From Cymodocea nodosa (taxonomy: Eukaryota; Streptophyta; Magnoliopsida; Alismatales; Cymodoceaceae), in NCBI GenBank assembly GCA_036874045.1, contig CM072347.1, forward strand, positions 9,922,501 to 9,986,500: a stretch of 64,000 nt of DNA. Reading direction: 5' to 3'. Made by a program: the position numbers and the translations under genes. The notes beneath the pieces were generated by a model. That model searched no databases. It was not told where the DNA came from and worked only from the letters and a program-made list of their open reading frames with translations. Below are positions 12,909 through 25,600 of this stretch, in pieces; within the stretch, counting starts at the first letter, position 1, and each line of letters opens with the position of its first letter.

Positions 12909-14395
12909 TGTTGAGTATTTTGTTTTGATGATGTGTGCTGAATGAAAATAATCATATTTGCTCAATTACTATTGCTTGTGAAAAGAAATGAAAATCATCA
13001 ATTAATATAGAAAAAGCTTACTGACATAAATACTTGTTTGTATTAGATCTAAAATTATACTAAGTTAATAACTAGTCGTTTCATTGCATTAATTTCTCAT
13101 TTAACTAAATGTTAAGTTAACGTGTGTTTTTATTGAAAAGCATGATATGTTTTAAAGTTATATCTTCTGTATCATGAATAATGTACGTTTAGACAACTCG
13201 TTAAGTTAGAGTGTTATTTGTATAGAGGTCACGTGAGAACTCGTTAAGTTAGTGAGTAAAAGAAGAGAAGAACTTGTTAAGTTAGTGAGTAAAAAAAGAG
13301 ACGAACTTGTTAAGTTAGTGTTATACACATGGTGAAATTATAAGTTACGAATGTTATATTGTATCACGTGAGGTGCTCATGGTTAACTCATTAAGTTAGC
13401 ATAACTAAACGCATTAAGTTGCTATATTGAACACTAAGGCAATGCATTAGGTTAGCGTTATAAAACTTAAGTTGTTATTTTTGCACGTAGTAAAATTCTT
13501 ATTATAAAAACATTTGTTTATTACTGGTTCGTTGAGTTAGCGTAACACCACGGACTTAGTTCATTAAGTTAGTTACAGTACTTGTCACGTGAAATGACAC
13601 ATGAGGAACTCGTTAAGTTAGAAACGTTAAGTTAATATCTACTTGTGTTACTTGTTTAGTTAACATTAAAGTAACGACTTCTTATTACACTGAAAAATTT
13701 TAGAAGAGAAAGTTTATTTTGTAAGAAATTTTTTAGAGATCCAAGACTAATGATTAAAGAAAATTCGAAATGTAAACATGGGTCAGAACGTGTGTGTTTC
13801 GATGAAGGAAAAAGAAAAGACGTGAAGAAGTGGAAAACTGGTAGTGATTAAACGTGGAGGATATGCATGAAATGAAGATATAGTATAAAAGGCATAGAGT
13901 TCTCATTGATCAAACTATCCCTACACACAAAACTAAAAATCTTTTCAGGGATCAAAAACACCTCTTCGGGGAAAGGCTCTCAGGTGGAAGAAAATTCAGT
14001 GAAGCATAAAAAGGTAAGATTTATGTCACTGAAGATTTGAAGTATTAGAAGAAAGCAAATTCAGTGAAGCATAAAAAGACAAGATATTCGTCACTGAAGA
14101 AAGAAGAAGAAGAAGAAGAAAGATCTCAAACAGGGAGAAATGTTTTAAATTCCGCAAATTAGTTTTCTCTATTTGTAGTTATGAAATTGTATAGATGAAA
14201 CATGGTATCGATATATAACTGCATCTACAATTTCTAAGGAGAATTGAATTGTATATTGTAATTGAAACCTTGAATAAAAATGATTTTATGAAAACAGTGT
14301 CTTGACTTATTTTTAAGTATTGAAGTTTCAATTATAATCAGAAAAAGTTGAAAAACACAATTCACCCCCCTCTTGTGTAGCCATACGATCCTACA
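12909..14395 (+). repeat. 3' LTR of A2 (1487 bp)
   Basis: It begins TGTTGAGTATTTTG after a purine tract and ends CCTACA. It is clearly the same family as 6417-8166 but shorter in U3 and more diverged. Only three of the G-box palindromes remain (13230, 13375, 13586), and many AACTCGTTAAGTTAG units have drifted. The TATA box TATAAAAGG is kept near 13884. Confidence 0.88.
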
Positions 14396-14963
14396 AGAAC
14401 TCTACAGCAACAAAGCTATTTCCTAAAGATTCAAGGATTGTCATATCTACAAGAGAAAAGTTTTTATTATGTTTATACTTTCATGATTAATTCCTCTTTA
14501 CATTACAACATAAATTGAAAAAGAGAACCTATCCACAAGGGGTGTTATGGAGGAAACTTTAAAAGGTATTCTTTAAGAAGAGTTTTGAGTAACTTTGTAG
14601 GAGTCCATAAAGTTGTACATATAACTATACGAACCTTCGTATAGTTAGCACGATAATTGTACGAAGATTCGTATAGTTAGAGGGAGAACTTGACGGAGGA
14701 TCGATGCCTTGGTCAAGTTGATTTTGCTTTGAGTAAAACTATAATACACTAGGTTCTAAGTGAATCAAAAACTCCTAAGGATAGTGAATTCTTAAGTAAG
14801 GACTCAAGGAGTGGACATACCTAGTTAAGGGAAACCACTATAAATTATTTTTGTGATTTAATCTCTGTTTTATTTTCGCATTAACTAGATTTAAAAAGAG
14901 ACTAAAAAATAAGAAAATTTGTGACATACTTAATTCACCTCCCCTCTTAAGTATAAACCTTTC
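14396..14963 (+). repeat. Truncated LTR of the element-B family
   Basis: It matches the last ~570 bp of the LTR at 28708-30464 and ends TTCACCTCCCCTCTTAAG...CCTACA. It is cut on the left where A2 begins. It contains a perfect inverted repeat with 12-base arms (TAACTATACGAA, 2-base spacer, TTCGTATAGTTA) at 14622-14647, followed by a partial second one. ORF3 of A3 follows immediately, so this LTR probably inserted in A3 before A2 arrived. Confidence 0.75.
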
Positions 14964-17900
14964 CTACATGGATCAATTCTAAAGGACAATGTATGTCTAG
15001 ACATTGTTCCTTATATTGCATCTAAAAAGATTGTTAGTCTAGAAGTTTCATTACATTCTAAAGATGATGAATCTAACAATGACAATGAAACTTTATTATC
15101 TTTTAGTAGAAAACTTGAAAAGAAGAGAAAGTAGCAAGTTAGTTTAAGATTTTCTATAGAATTAAGCCCTAATGATGAGGAAACTGAAAAATCAAAACAT
15201 TAGGTAGACGATATTGAGCAAGTTATTGCAAAAGTGCTTGAAGATATTGAGACAATAACTAGTTTAGAGGCTGAATTGTTTAGAGTAGAGGCTATTGAAA
15301 AAGGAAGGACTTTAGAAGGACTTAATCGACTAGCTTCAAAATCTACAAATACAAAAACTAGAGATTCATAGTAGAAAGAAATGCAAATTTCTATGGAAGA
15401 AAATGAAGATATATAGACAAATACAAGGGCTACTAAATTTAAGGAAAATATAAATTTTAAACACTTTGTAGAGATTGAAATAATGGATGTTGAGGATATT
15501 GAAAACATTCCTTACATTGTTGAGGCTAAATAATCAAGCTTACCAAAGTAGTTTCAAGAAAATATTCTGATAAAGGAACAACATGACATTTATTTTGAAG
15601 AAGAGATTCTTGAAGAAGAATTAAATTAAAAATCAAGACTTCAAATGTCACCCTCTAAATATCAAACACTAGATATTCAAGGTAATGTGTTATATGTTAG
15701 ATCTAATGAAGCATTACAAAAATATAAAAGTTTGATTTCTTATCAAATTTTGTATGCTAGACCAATTAAATTCTAAAATTTATTGGACATCAAAAATCTA
15801 TTTGAAATTCAAGGTTTAATATAATTCTTACCAATTGGAACTCGATGGAAGTAATATAAAGAGCTTATAGCAGTTTTTTACTACAATCTGGTAGAGAATG
15901 AAAATGTTTTAACAACTCAAATTGGTCAACAAGAGTTTACTTTATCTCCTAAATTAATTTTTGAAGCTTTGAGATTATGAAATGAAGGTGTTGTTATTAC
16001 AAACAGATTGGACATAGTTAGACAACTAGAATGGGATATTCGGTCTTTATCTAAGATTCCAAATGTATATTCAAAAATAAGATTAATGGAAAATCTAAAT
16101 GCATAAGCTAGTTTCATTGCAAATATATTGTATACTAATTTATTTCAGAGAGTTTGACATCATCTAGAAGTAAGTAGAAGTTGTTTATATGCAACTTATG
16201 GCATATTTAACAGAATATAGATAAATCGGTTTGATGTTTTCACATATCAACTATAGTATATGAGTTCAAAGTTATAGTTGTATGTCAAGTAATTGCAAGC
16301 TAGTTAAATTTACCTATATGGGCATCTAAAATAAAGGGCATGAGAGATTTCAGTATTAAAGATTTACAAAGATACTAGCAACAGCAACAACAACCTAAAC
16401 AATAACAACAAACTAATTCAAATCGAGTACAATAGCAATCATAGCTACCTCCTAACTTAGATGCAATACTAAATGAAATCAAAAATGATATCAGACATCT
16501 AGGAAATAAAATTTATAATGCTATACGACATTATAATGAGAAATAGATGAATGTAATGTCATTTGTCTGTTATACTTGTTTTCTAAATACAAATGTAATG
16601 TTTGTATTTATGTATAAATGGTTAAATATTATATTTACTGTAAATGTATTTCAAGTTTAATTAAAGTTTATAGATAGTTAAGTTGTAAATATTTGTCTCT
16701 CACGTAATTAACATGTAATCATATTTTTGATTAATGACAAAAAGGGGGAGATGATTATGATTTTAAAGTTTATGATTAAAGGGGAGATGAAGTTGTTAAT
16801 GTGTTGTTTATTGAAATTTTAATATTATGAATTAGGTGGAGATGGTTTATTGAAAGTATAAATACAAACAACAAAAGTGAGCTTAAGTAAGCTTAAGTCA
16901 ATGGACTTTGTTCATTGAGTTAAAAAATTTAACCCAACAAAGGTGTTTCGTTGAGTTAAATAAAATTTTATAATTGATTTGATATGATTTTGTCATCATA
17001 AAAAAGAAGTAGATTGTTAAGTATTATGTTTTGATGATGTATGTAAAATGTAAATAATCATATTTAATCAATTAATTTTGTTGTTTGTGAAAATAAATTA
17101 AGAACATAGATTAATATAGAAAAAGTTTAGTATTATATACTTGTTTGTAATGGATCTAAAAAATGTTAAGTTTCATAACTTGCTAAGTTATATTAACTTT
17201 TTGTATAACTTATCATTAAGTTAACGTGTATTTTTATAGTATTAAACATGATATGTTTTAATTTTACATATTTGTATCATGTATAATGTATAATAACAAC
17301 TCATTGAGTTAATGTTCTTTTTATAAAAAGATCACGTGAAAACTCATTGAGTTATAGGTTTAAAGGTTAAATGAACTCACATGAAAACTCAATTGAGTTA
17401 ACAAACAAAACATTATGAAAAATTTTAGATGAAAAAATTTATTTTGCAAGAAATTTTTCAAAGGATCCAAGATTGATGATTCAAGTTGATCTTAGATAGT
17501 TTAAGAAAATTCAAGAGGAAAACATAAGACCAAAACGTGTGTATTTTGAAATTTAAATTTAAAAGTAAAATAAAAGACGTGAAAAGTAGAAATTGATCAT
17601 AGATGAATGTGAAAGATATGCATGCAATAGAAATTAATTATATAAGACATAGAATTCCCATTGATTAACAATCTTTGCATACCTTAAAGAAATATACTTA
17701 TAAAGACACACCTCTTAAGAGAAAAACTCTTAAAAGAAAGAAAATTTAGCAACTTTAGTGAAGAGTAACATTTCAAATATCCATCACTAAAGATTTACAA
17801 AAAAAGAAGAAAATGAAAATCTCAAACAAAGAGAAATGTTTTTAATTCTGCATTTCTCTATTTGTAATTATGAGATTGATTAGATGAAACATTATATTAT

Positions 17901-18065
17901 TATATCATTGCATCTAAAATTTCTAAAAAGTTGAATTATAAATTGTAATTGAAATATTAAATAAAATAATATTTCAAATTATTTTAATTTTAAAGTTTCA
18001 ATTATATTTTAAATTGTCAAAAAACATAATTCACGCTCTCTTATGTAACCTTTCAATCTTCCATA
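14964..18065 (+). mobile_element. Copia element A3, oldest A-type copy, 3' part
   Basis: Contains the downstream part of a highly decayed ORF3 (14964 to about 16550; TGTCTAGACATTGTTCC, LIFEAL- and QLEWDI-like blocks), a purine tract near 16739 and a second one before 17015, and a diverged LTR to 18065. Many breaks. Its 5' portion is missing or displaced beyond the nested insertions to the left. It ends about 530 bp from the stop codon of the transporter gene. Confidence 0.75.
17015..18065 (+). repeat. LTR of A3 (about 1050 bp)
   Basis: It starts TGTTAAGTATTATG and ends near TCTTATGTAACCTTTC...CCATA, a degraded version of the CCTACA end. It is related to the A1 and A2 LTRs, but most CTCGTTAAG motifs have become CTCATTGAG and the G-boxes are nearly gone. 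By eye its closest relative in the window is the inverted fragment at 61740-62710. Confidence 0.75.
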
Positions 18066-18593
18066 GAAACAAATAAATAATCAAACATAATTAATTTACA
18101 ATTAAAAAAATAACTACAAAAAAGCTAATTTTGAAAATGTACAAACAATATCACTCTACAAACATTACTTCTAAACTACAACTCTTAAAACTATTCTCTC
18201 AAACTACTCTATTACTCTATTATAGTACGGCTTCGACTAAAGTTACCTTCCTCAAGAGCTAGAACAAAACCTGCAGTTTAAGAGTGGTGGTTGAAGTGAA
18301 ATGAGATAGTTTTGGCAACGCTAACAAGCAACAAGTCAACGAAGTCATTTAACAATTGAATTTGGTGCTTATAACTAATTAGGTCCCTAACATTTAATGA
18401 TGCAAGTACACAAAAGTATATGTGACAAATAAAGATTATCATAAGTAAATCTTTTAGACTCCTTTTCTATATATATGAAAACAAAAAATTATGCAGTAAT
18501 GATTGAAATGGCTAGTATTAACAAGTTGAGAAATCTGGAAAAAATGAGCACATGCATGGCTGCTTTTATTGGTTAGAAATAAAGAACATGAAA
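18066..18593 (-). other. 3' flank and probable 3' UTR of the transporter gene
   Basis: AT-rich sequence between the A3 LTR and the transporter stop codon. A minus-strand AATAAA lies at 18570-18565, only about 24 nt after the stop, so the real polyadenylation site may be further on. No other gene seen. The old LTR begins within about 530 bp of the stop codon. Confidence 0.4.
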
Positions 18594-19633
18594 CTATACA
18601 TAAAATATCTGTCCAACATTCAATAAGCTCTCATGGGGAACATTGAAGATTACACTGTTCTCCCTGCAAATCCTCCTAAGAAAAGCATATATGTAGTCCA
18701 CGGCTATTTTCTTGACATACCCAGAATCTCTATTGGCTCTAATGACAGTATTCCCTAAAATATGCACCACTCCAGCATCCCGACACCTGCTCAAAAATTC
18801 TAACTCGTCTCCTTCGGTCTGGCTAATTTGGCCTGATGAATTCAACGTGTTGTTAAACTGTTGTGGGGATCGGACAGGGACAATAGAATCTGATGAAAAG
18901 GTGCATGAGATATCAGCATTGGAGTTCTGCATGTTTTCTTTCATGGAAGCAAGTTTGACAGAATTTGTTGTATGTTGCTCACACAGGCTGTACTCCGACG
19001 AATCTGAGCACCCTTCCATCAACAATTCCAATCGAATGAAAGCAAGGAGACTGTCATAAAGCATCTTCTCAAAGTTATCATCTTTCTTGTGAAGGTCTTC
19101 ATATCCATATCTTGCAACACAACGAAACATGTGAAAATTCTTAGGGCCGATTCTTTTCACCAGGAAGCGTTCATCTTGAGGAACAGTGTACACAGGTAGA
19201 TACTTCACGCAAACAAAGACCACCACAGAATGGATGGCCGGAAGATTGGTTATGAAATGTGAGAATATATGAGGAACACCACTTGCCAGTTCAGTGTATA
19301 CAAAACCAATTCCAGGTACCCGAACCAAACCCAAGCTAGGACCAAGGCCCAAAATCCATGCCATAGAGACCTTACTATGCATCTCAAATTCATAGCGCTT
19401 CAATGTTCCATAATGCCAAACATACATGATCATAAGAAATGTTGCAGCCACCACAAGTGGAACCCAACCACCTTGGTCCACCTTAAAAAGTACAGCTGAA
19501 AGGTATGTAAGCTCCACTAGAAGCGAGAACCCTGTAAAAATGGATGCAAGTATCCAGTGACTGCGCCAAACCAAGAGCATGATAAGAAGCATGAGAAATG
19601 TTGTGACCAGCATTACAATTACTACTGCAGTTC
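18594..19633 (-). CDS. Transporter exon 9, C-terminal half (residues 443-788)
   Basis: Acceptor GCAACAG|GAACTG; stop TAG at 18596-18594. Encodes [11 protein letters not shown], further hydrophobic segments, [30 protein letters not shown], the long cytosolic domain, a variable acidic/serine-rich stretch ([11 protein letters not shown]), [13 protein letters not shown] and the conserved tail [12 protein letters not shown]. One uninterrupted exon of 1040 nt. Confidence 0.96.
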
Positions 19634-22600
19634 CTGTTGCAAAAAAAGGGTATACTAGTTAAGAGAAAGACTATGAGAAGGAGCAAAAACCACAATCACT
19701 GTGAAAAATCACATATATACTATTTTAGCAGTATAAAACTGCCAGCAGTTAAACAAAAAATAGAGATCACAAAAAATGCATATTAAAGGAAACTATAAAG
19801 TATGAAAGCCACAAATAAATATGCATTTTTGTGACTGCCAAAAGCCAAAAAAATTAATTCAAGTGCAAAAAGGCTCAGAATATGCATACAAGTGTTATGT
19901 AGGACAAAGAACATTCAAGTGCACATTTTTGATCATTGAAAATCTAGAGCTTGTTCGGCCAAACAGAGGGAACTAGCACATTTTTAATCACTTAAACAAA
20001 TTCGGAATATATCACCATATGGACTAAATATTGATCACAGTAGTCAGTGTTGATTATATAGTGAACATGGGAAACTTTCCAAGTACAAAGATCTACAGTG
20101 TGACCTTTCTTTGACTTAGGTAAATTAATGAGACATGTCCATCGCATCCTATTCTATTTTGCTTGACAAAATGACACTATTACATTGAATATAAATGTGA
20201 GAAGTATTATGTGTAGTTAAATGGGTATCCATTTAAGATCCATTAGCACATATATATACATGTACTAAACCCCTTAATTAATGGTAATTAATTATTATTG
20301 TTTTGCCCTAGTCCACAATAAGAAAATTAAACATTCTCGATTTTCCTTCCTTAATAGGTCAATTTGTAATTAAAATTTATACTTATTATGAATTCATTAA
20401 TGAATCATATCAAATAATGAAAGTGTTAACTACTTCAATCGAGCTAGACATTGGTTATGTATTGAATCATTTGAATGTCTTGTAAAAATATCATTGAATG
20501 CTTCATTTTAGAATTTTTTTATTATGAGTTTATACATATTTCAATGCATATATTCATTAAGTCTAAAGTTCATTTAAGCAAACTATACCATATCAAACAT
20601 TCACACATTTTTGCAGTGACATTAATTTTCATCTTTTAATTTTTCTAATTTGATGTTATGGAATGCTTTAGCAAAGTATGATACATGTAGTTAAATTTTT
20701 ATGTCAATGCAATGATTGGAATGGAGTACATAGCTCCCTTCTCTATAGTTATCAAACCTTCCTAAAATTCACTAATTCAGTAAATTTTACTGTCAAAATT
20801 AAACATTTGTTTGAGCAGATCAAAGTCAAGAGCCCGCTTATTTGAGTTTGTGGTTTATTGGTTTTCTCTGTTGGTGGGTCTCATTGACAAAAACTCAAAA
20901 CTACTCTTTTGAGTCGTCTCTCCACAAATCTACTAAACAACCATTTTTTCCAACACCATGTCACTAAGTTTGAGAAAGAAAGACAATCTAAAAATGGTAT
21001 ACAAACAGACCTTAAATGTATTTTTTGAGCCAAACAAAACTAATTATAAAATCTACTTTAAAAATCTTAAAATTAATATATACCGTAGAGCATGAAATGA
21101 ATTGAACAATGGATTTATGTTAGATTTTATAAACTTCTGGTAAAAAAGAAAACTGGAAAAATGCTTCATTATACGGTGAGTTAATCTAAATTTAACTGCT
21201 GAAAAACTTGATTAAGTTAATAGGCAGAACTGAGATGCAGTTATGAATATAAATTTGAAGTCTTTTTTAGTGATAGTGGCCAATCATCTCAAGCTCCAAA
21301 TGGAAGACTCAAGTTTGAAATCTCATATATCCCATTTATCATTGATAACAATCATTTCCAGCAAAATGATGTTCGTATTGTTAGAACACTAGCACCTTGG
21401 ACAGCCATAAGTAGGTTTTACAACTTAGCCGAGTGAACTTTGTTGCCTTTTACTAGGTCAACTTCTAGAAGAATGTGGCCAACCACCACACAAGGTAATT
21501 TCATACCAAGAATCAAGTACAATAATAACAACAATTTGAGCCATAATTCTACTACATTATTCTTTTCTTCCATGTATTTTTATCTATAATCAAATATTCA
21601 ACTAAATTACATAACTTTAATTTTTTTTAACAATTTCTAATCAAGTAGCTTTAAGTCTTTTTCTACTTTTAGTTTCTTTTACACTAATTAATTTTTTTCC
21701 TAATTAGTATATTCTTTCATCACCTAATATAATCAAACCACATAAGTTGATTTTCTCTTATGTCATCTTTAATTAGTGTAATTTCTACTCTATTCATAAT
21801 AAAATCATTTTTTAATTTATCTTTATAATGTTACCACTCATCCAAGTACATGCATCACGATAAAACTAACTTTTTACATATTGTTATGACTTGTAGTATC
21901 ATTTTGAACCATAAAGTACAATTGGAGGAATATCAATTTAATAAAATTTTCTTTTTAATTTTAGAAGTATCTTGCTATATCACATAGTACTCAAGGAGAA
22001 TTTCTCTACCTCATTCATCCTACTTTAATTCTATGAATAATATTTTCTATAATTTCATCATTGTTACTTATTATAAACTCTAAGAATTTAAAAATATTAC
22101 CCTTATGGATCTTATAATCATCTAAGTATACACCATATTTCAAGAATAATAATTGTTAGATATCAAATGTATTCACCCCTGATCCATCTGCATTAATTGC
22201 CTTGAATGGTTCTAACTATGGTCGTGGTGCCCATAAAGATAGACAACAACCCAAATGTCAATGGTATGATAAATTGAGTCACAAATTTGAGAAGTGCTGA
22301 GAGAAGTTTCCACATTTGAAGCATCAATTTGCTCATGTAGCTACTACTAGTACCTCCCCTTCCACTTCTGATATTGTTACTTTGTCTTAAGAGGACTATG
22401 ATTGTCTCATCTAGGGACAAAGACAACATTCCATGACCATGATCACTCAAGCACCATCCCTTTGCGTAGGTATCCAACCTTCCACTACCTTGATTATTTC
22501 TAAAGATGATTCTTAGGTCCTAGACTCTAGAGCTACTTCCCGTGTATCAGGTACATCCACCCTATTTGATAAACTTTCTATTCTTAGGTCCTATGATTGT

Positions 22601-25600
22601 CATAGCTGATGATCGTTTGTGTCCCATATCTAGTCAAGAGGAGATACAAGTTTCCTCGCAAATACAATTAAACGATGTTCTTTATGTTCCTAAATTTTTT
22701 ATTAACTTTTTATCCATTGATATCATTACTACTCAGTTACAATGCTTTATGACCTTTTTTCCTTTTCATGTAACCTTTAAAGACCTTCAGACGGGGAAGA
22801 AGATTGGTTTGGGGCGTAAGTCATCAACCTCTGGAACTTATGTACTGGTTCGTAATCATATTCCTCAAGGTCTAATGGCTGGTCTCACTAGCACTAATTC
22901 CTCTTTTTTGTGGCACTATCGGCTTGGACATCCATTTCATCGAAAATTGTGTCAAGCCCTTCCTTAGTTTTCTCTATCTTCGTTTCAGTGTAAGTCTTGT
23001 CAATTAGGTAAGCATCATTGTGCTACCTTTAAGCAGTTGCGTCTTGCTTTATCCACTAATATGTTTAATATTGTTCATTGTGAGATTTAAGGTCCTAATC
23101 GTGTTGTGTCATGGTCACAAGTATTACATAGTCTTTGTGGATGATTATTCTCGTCTTACTTGGACTTACTTGTTAAAGTTCCGCAAAAATGTTCTTGATG
23201 TATTGAAAATTTTCTTAGTTGAAATTAAAAATCAATTCTCTATTTTTTCCAAAATTTTATGTATTGACAATGCTCTTGAGCTTATACACCATCAATTTCA
23301 AAGTTTTTATGCCTCCTCTAGCATCATCCATCAAACTACTTGTCCCCACACCTCTTAACAAAATGATGTGATTGAGCACAAGCATCGTCACATTCTTGAT
23401 GTTGCCCGTACTCTTATGGTTTATATACAGGTTCTTTATTACCTTTGGGTTGATGTTGTTCTTACCTCAGTTTTTCTAATTAACCAAATGTCTTCTACTC
23501 CCTTGAGAGGTAACATCCCTCTGCACCATCTCTACTTTGATAGAGTCCATTTTCTCATTTCTCTTAAGGTTTTTGGTTGTGTAGCACTTGTGCATGATCA
23601 TACACTCGAGCTTGACAAGTTGTCTCCTCATGCCATCAAGTGTCTCTTTGTTGAGTATCCTTGTGACCAAAAGAGATACTATCTATACCATCCTCCCATC
23701 AAACGCTACTATGTCTCTATGAATGTCACTTTTTTTAAGTCTAAACCATATTTTAGTGCTATTGCACTTTCACCTACTGCTTTTATTCCTACCTTTGGTC
23801 CTTTTCTTCTTGGCACTTCCTTTTCTCATGGTGTCACATCTTCTCTAGAGGAATCACACCCCACTGAGACTTATCCTCCTGATACTTTACAGGTTTATCG
23901 TCATCAGTAGCACACGCCTCTAGTAGTGGATACCCTACATCCTCTGACCCAGCTGCAACCTCCTCTCCTCCTCCAAAGCCACCTTTCCACCCCACACTCT
24001 TGGAAGAAGTGGATCTTCCCATTGCATTGCGTAAAGGAACTCACTCCTACACACAACATTCTCTCTCCCATGTTGTCTCTTATGCTAACATTCCTCCTAC
24101 TTCTCATGTTTTTGCTCTTGCCCTCACTGATGAGTCTATGCTCAAGGATTATCAAGAAGTATCTCAAGTTCCTCCTTGGAAGGTTGTCATGGATGACGAG
24201 ATTGATGTCCTTCTCTCTCATGACACGTGCGATCTTGTTCCCCGTCTCTCTCAAGCAAATGTTGTCTCTTGCAGATGGGTATTTACCATTAAACGTCAAC
24301 CTAATGGTATAGTTGATTGCTACAAGGCTCGTCTAGTTGCTCGTGGTTTTACTCAAGAGTATAGGATTGACTACTCTAACACTCTCTCCAATAGCTCGCC
24401 TTGACTCTATTCGAGTTCTTCTATCTATGGCCATCAATTCTTCTTAGCCCTTGGTGCAACTTAATGTTAAAAATGTTTTTCTATATGGTGATCTTGATAA
24501 GCAAGTCTTCATAGAACAACTACCTGACTATATTGTTCAGGGGGAGATGCAAGTATGTGACCTTCACAAGGCCATCTATGGTCTTAAACAAAGCCCCAAA
24601 GCTTGGTTTGAGGCTTTTTGCAAGGTCATGTGGAGTAATGGCTTTGACAGTTGCAAAGTTAATCACTCTATCTTTGTCAAATATACTTCTCATAGGGTTA
24701 TTATCCTTGTTGTGTATGTGGATTATATGTTACTAATAGAAAGTGATGTCTAAGGTATTGAAGCTACCAAGAACTTCCTTTGAAGACATTTTGCCACAAA
24801 GGAAATGAGTACTCCTCAATACTTCTTAAGGATTGGATTTATTCATTCTATTGGAACATTGTCTTTGTCTTAAAGAAAATATGCTCTAGATCTCCTTAAA
24901 GAAATAGAACATGAGAGATACAAGCCAGAAGATACACCCATTGAGCAGACTCACTCCTTATAGGATACTGATTCTCCTATGTTTGATAATCCAAGCCAAT
25001 ACAGAAGACTAGTTGGCAAACTCATTTATTTAACAGTGACCAGACCTGATATTAGTTACACTGTTAATCTACTCAGTCAGTTTATGCACTCACCTAAAGA
25101 AGTTCATTAGCGAGGAGTTCTCCGACTTCTAACTTATATAAAACAAACTCCTAGAAAATGACTCTTATATAAGAAGTATGGTTATTTAAATATTGAAGGC
25201 TACTCTGATGCAAGTTACACTGGAGACAAAAACAATAGAAAATTTACTTCTAGTTTTCTAACCTATGTTAGAGGTAATCTTATGACATAGCGAAGTAAGA
25301 AATAGAATGTTATTGCCAAATCTAACATGAGGCTAAATATCGAAACATGTCCTAACACCATTATAGAATTAATTTGGTTAAAAGCTCTATTATTTGAATT
25401 GGAAATTGACAGTTGTGGCTTAATGTCAATGCATTGTGATAATCAAGCTACCATACACATTGCCACTAATCCTACCTTTCATGAGAGAACGAAATATGTT
25501 GAAGTAGATTGTCACTTCATTCGTGATAATGTTCAAAAGAAAATCATATCAACTTCCTACATCCAATCTAAAGATCAAGTTGCAGATATACTTACAAAAG

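Larger units (their letters stand above)
8167..14395 (+). mobile_element. Copia element A2, internally deleted and twice invaded
   Basis: A broken relative of A1. It resumes in mid-RT right after the A1 LTR. After about 500 bp the RT passes abruptly into the ORF3 region near 8668, so everything between has been lost. ORF3 is interrupted by a 1.8-kb solo LTR (10296-12100) and continues to about 12417, followed by the polypurine tract and the 3' LTR (12909-14395). Many breaks are present, and it is clearly older than A1. The missing left half is expected beyond the left edge of the window if A1 inserted into it. Confidence 0.8.

Noticed and set aside
14622-14647. A true lox or recombinase site
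   Set aside because: The arms are inverse and perfect, but the spacer is 2 bases and no recombinase is nearby. Better seen as an LTR palindrome.
15200-16117. Minus-strand serine/isoleucine-rich frames in A3
   Set aside because: Antisense shadows of the acidic ORF3 fossil. The same composition appears opposite A1 ORF3 at 4501-4824.
18712-19059. Open frame on the plus strand opposite exon 9
   Set aside because: It is the antisense shadow of the transporter exon. The minus strand there has clear family similarity, and the plus-strand product resembles nothing.
23834-24312. Competing frames on both strands in copia E
   Set aside because: They are shadows of the element's integrase-RT linker. 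Only the plus frame at 24000-24404 carries RT motifs.
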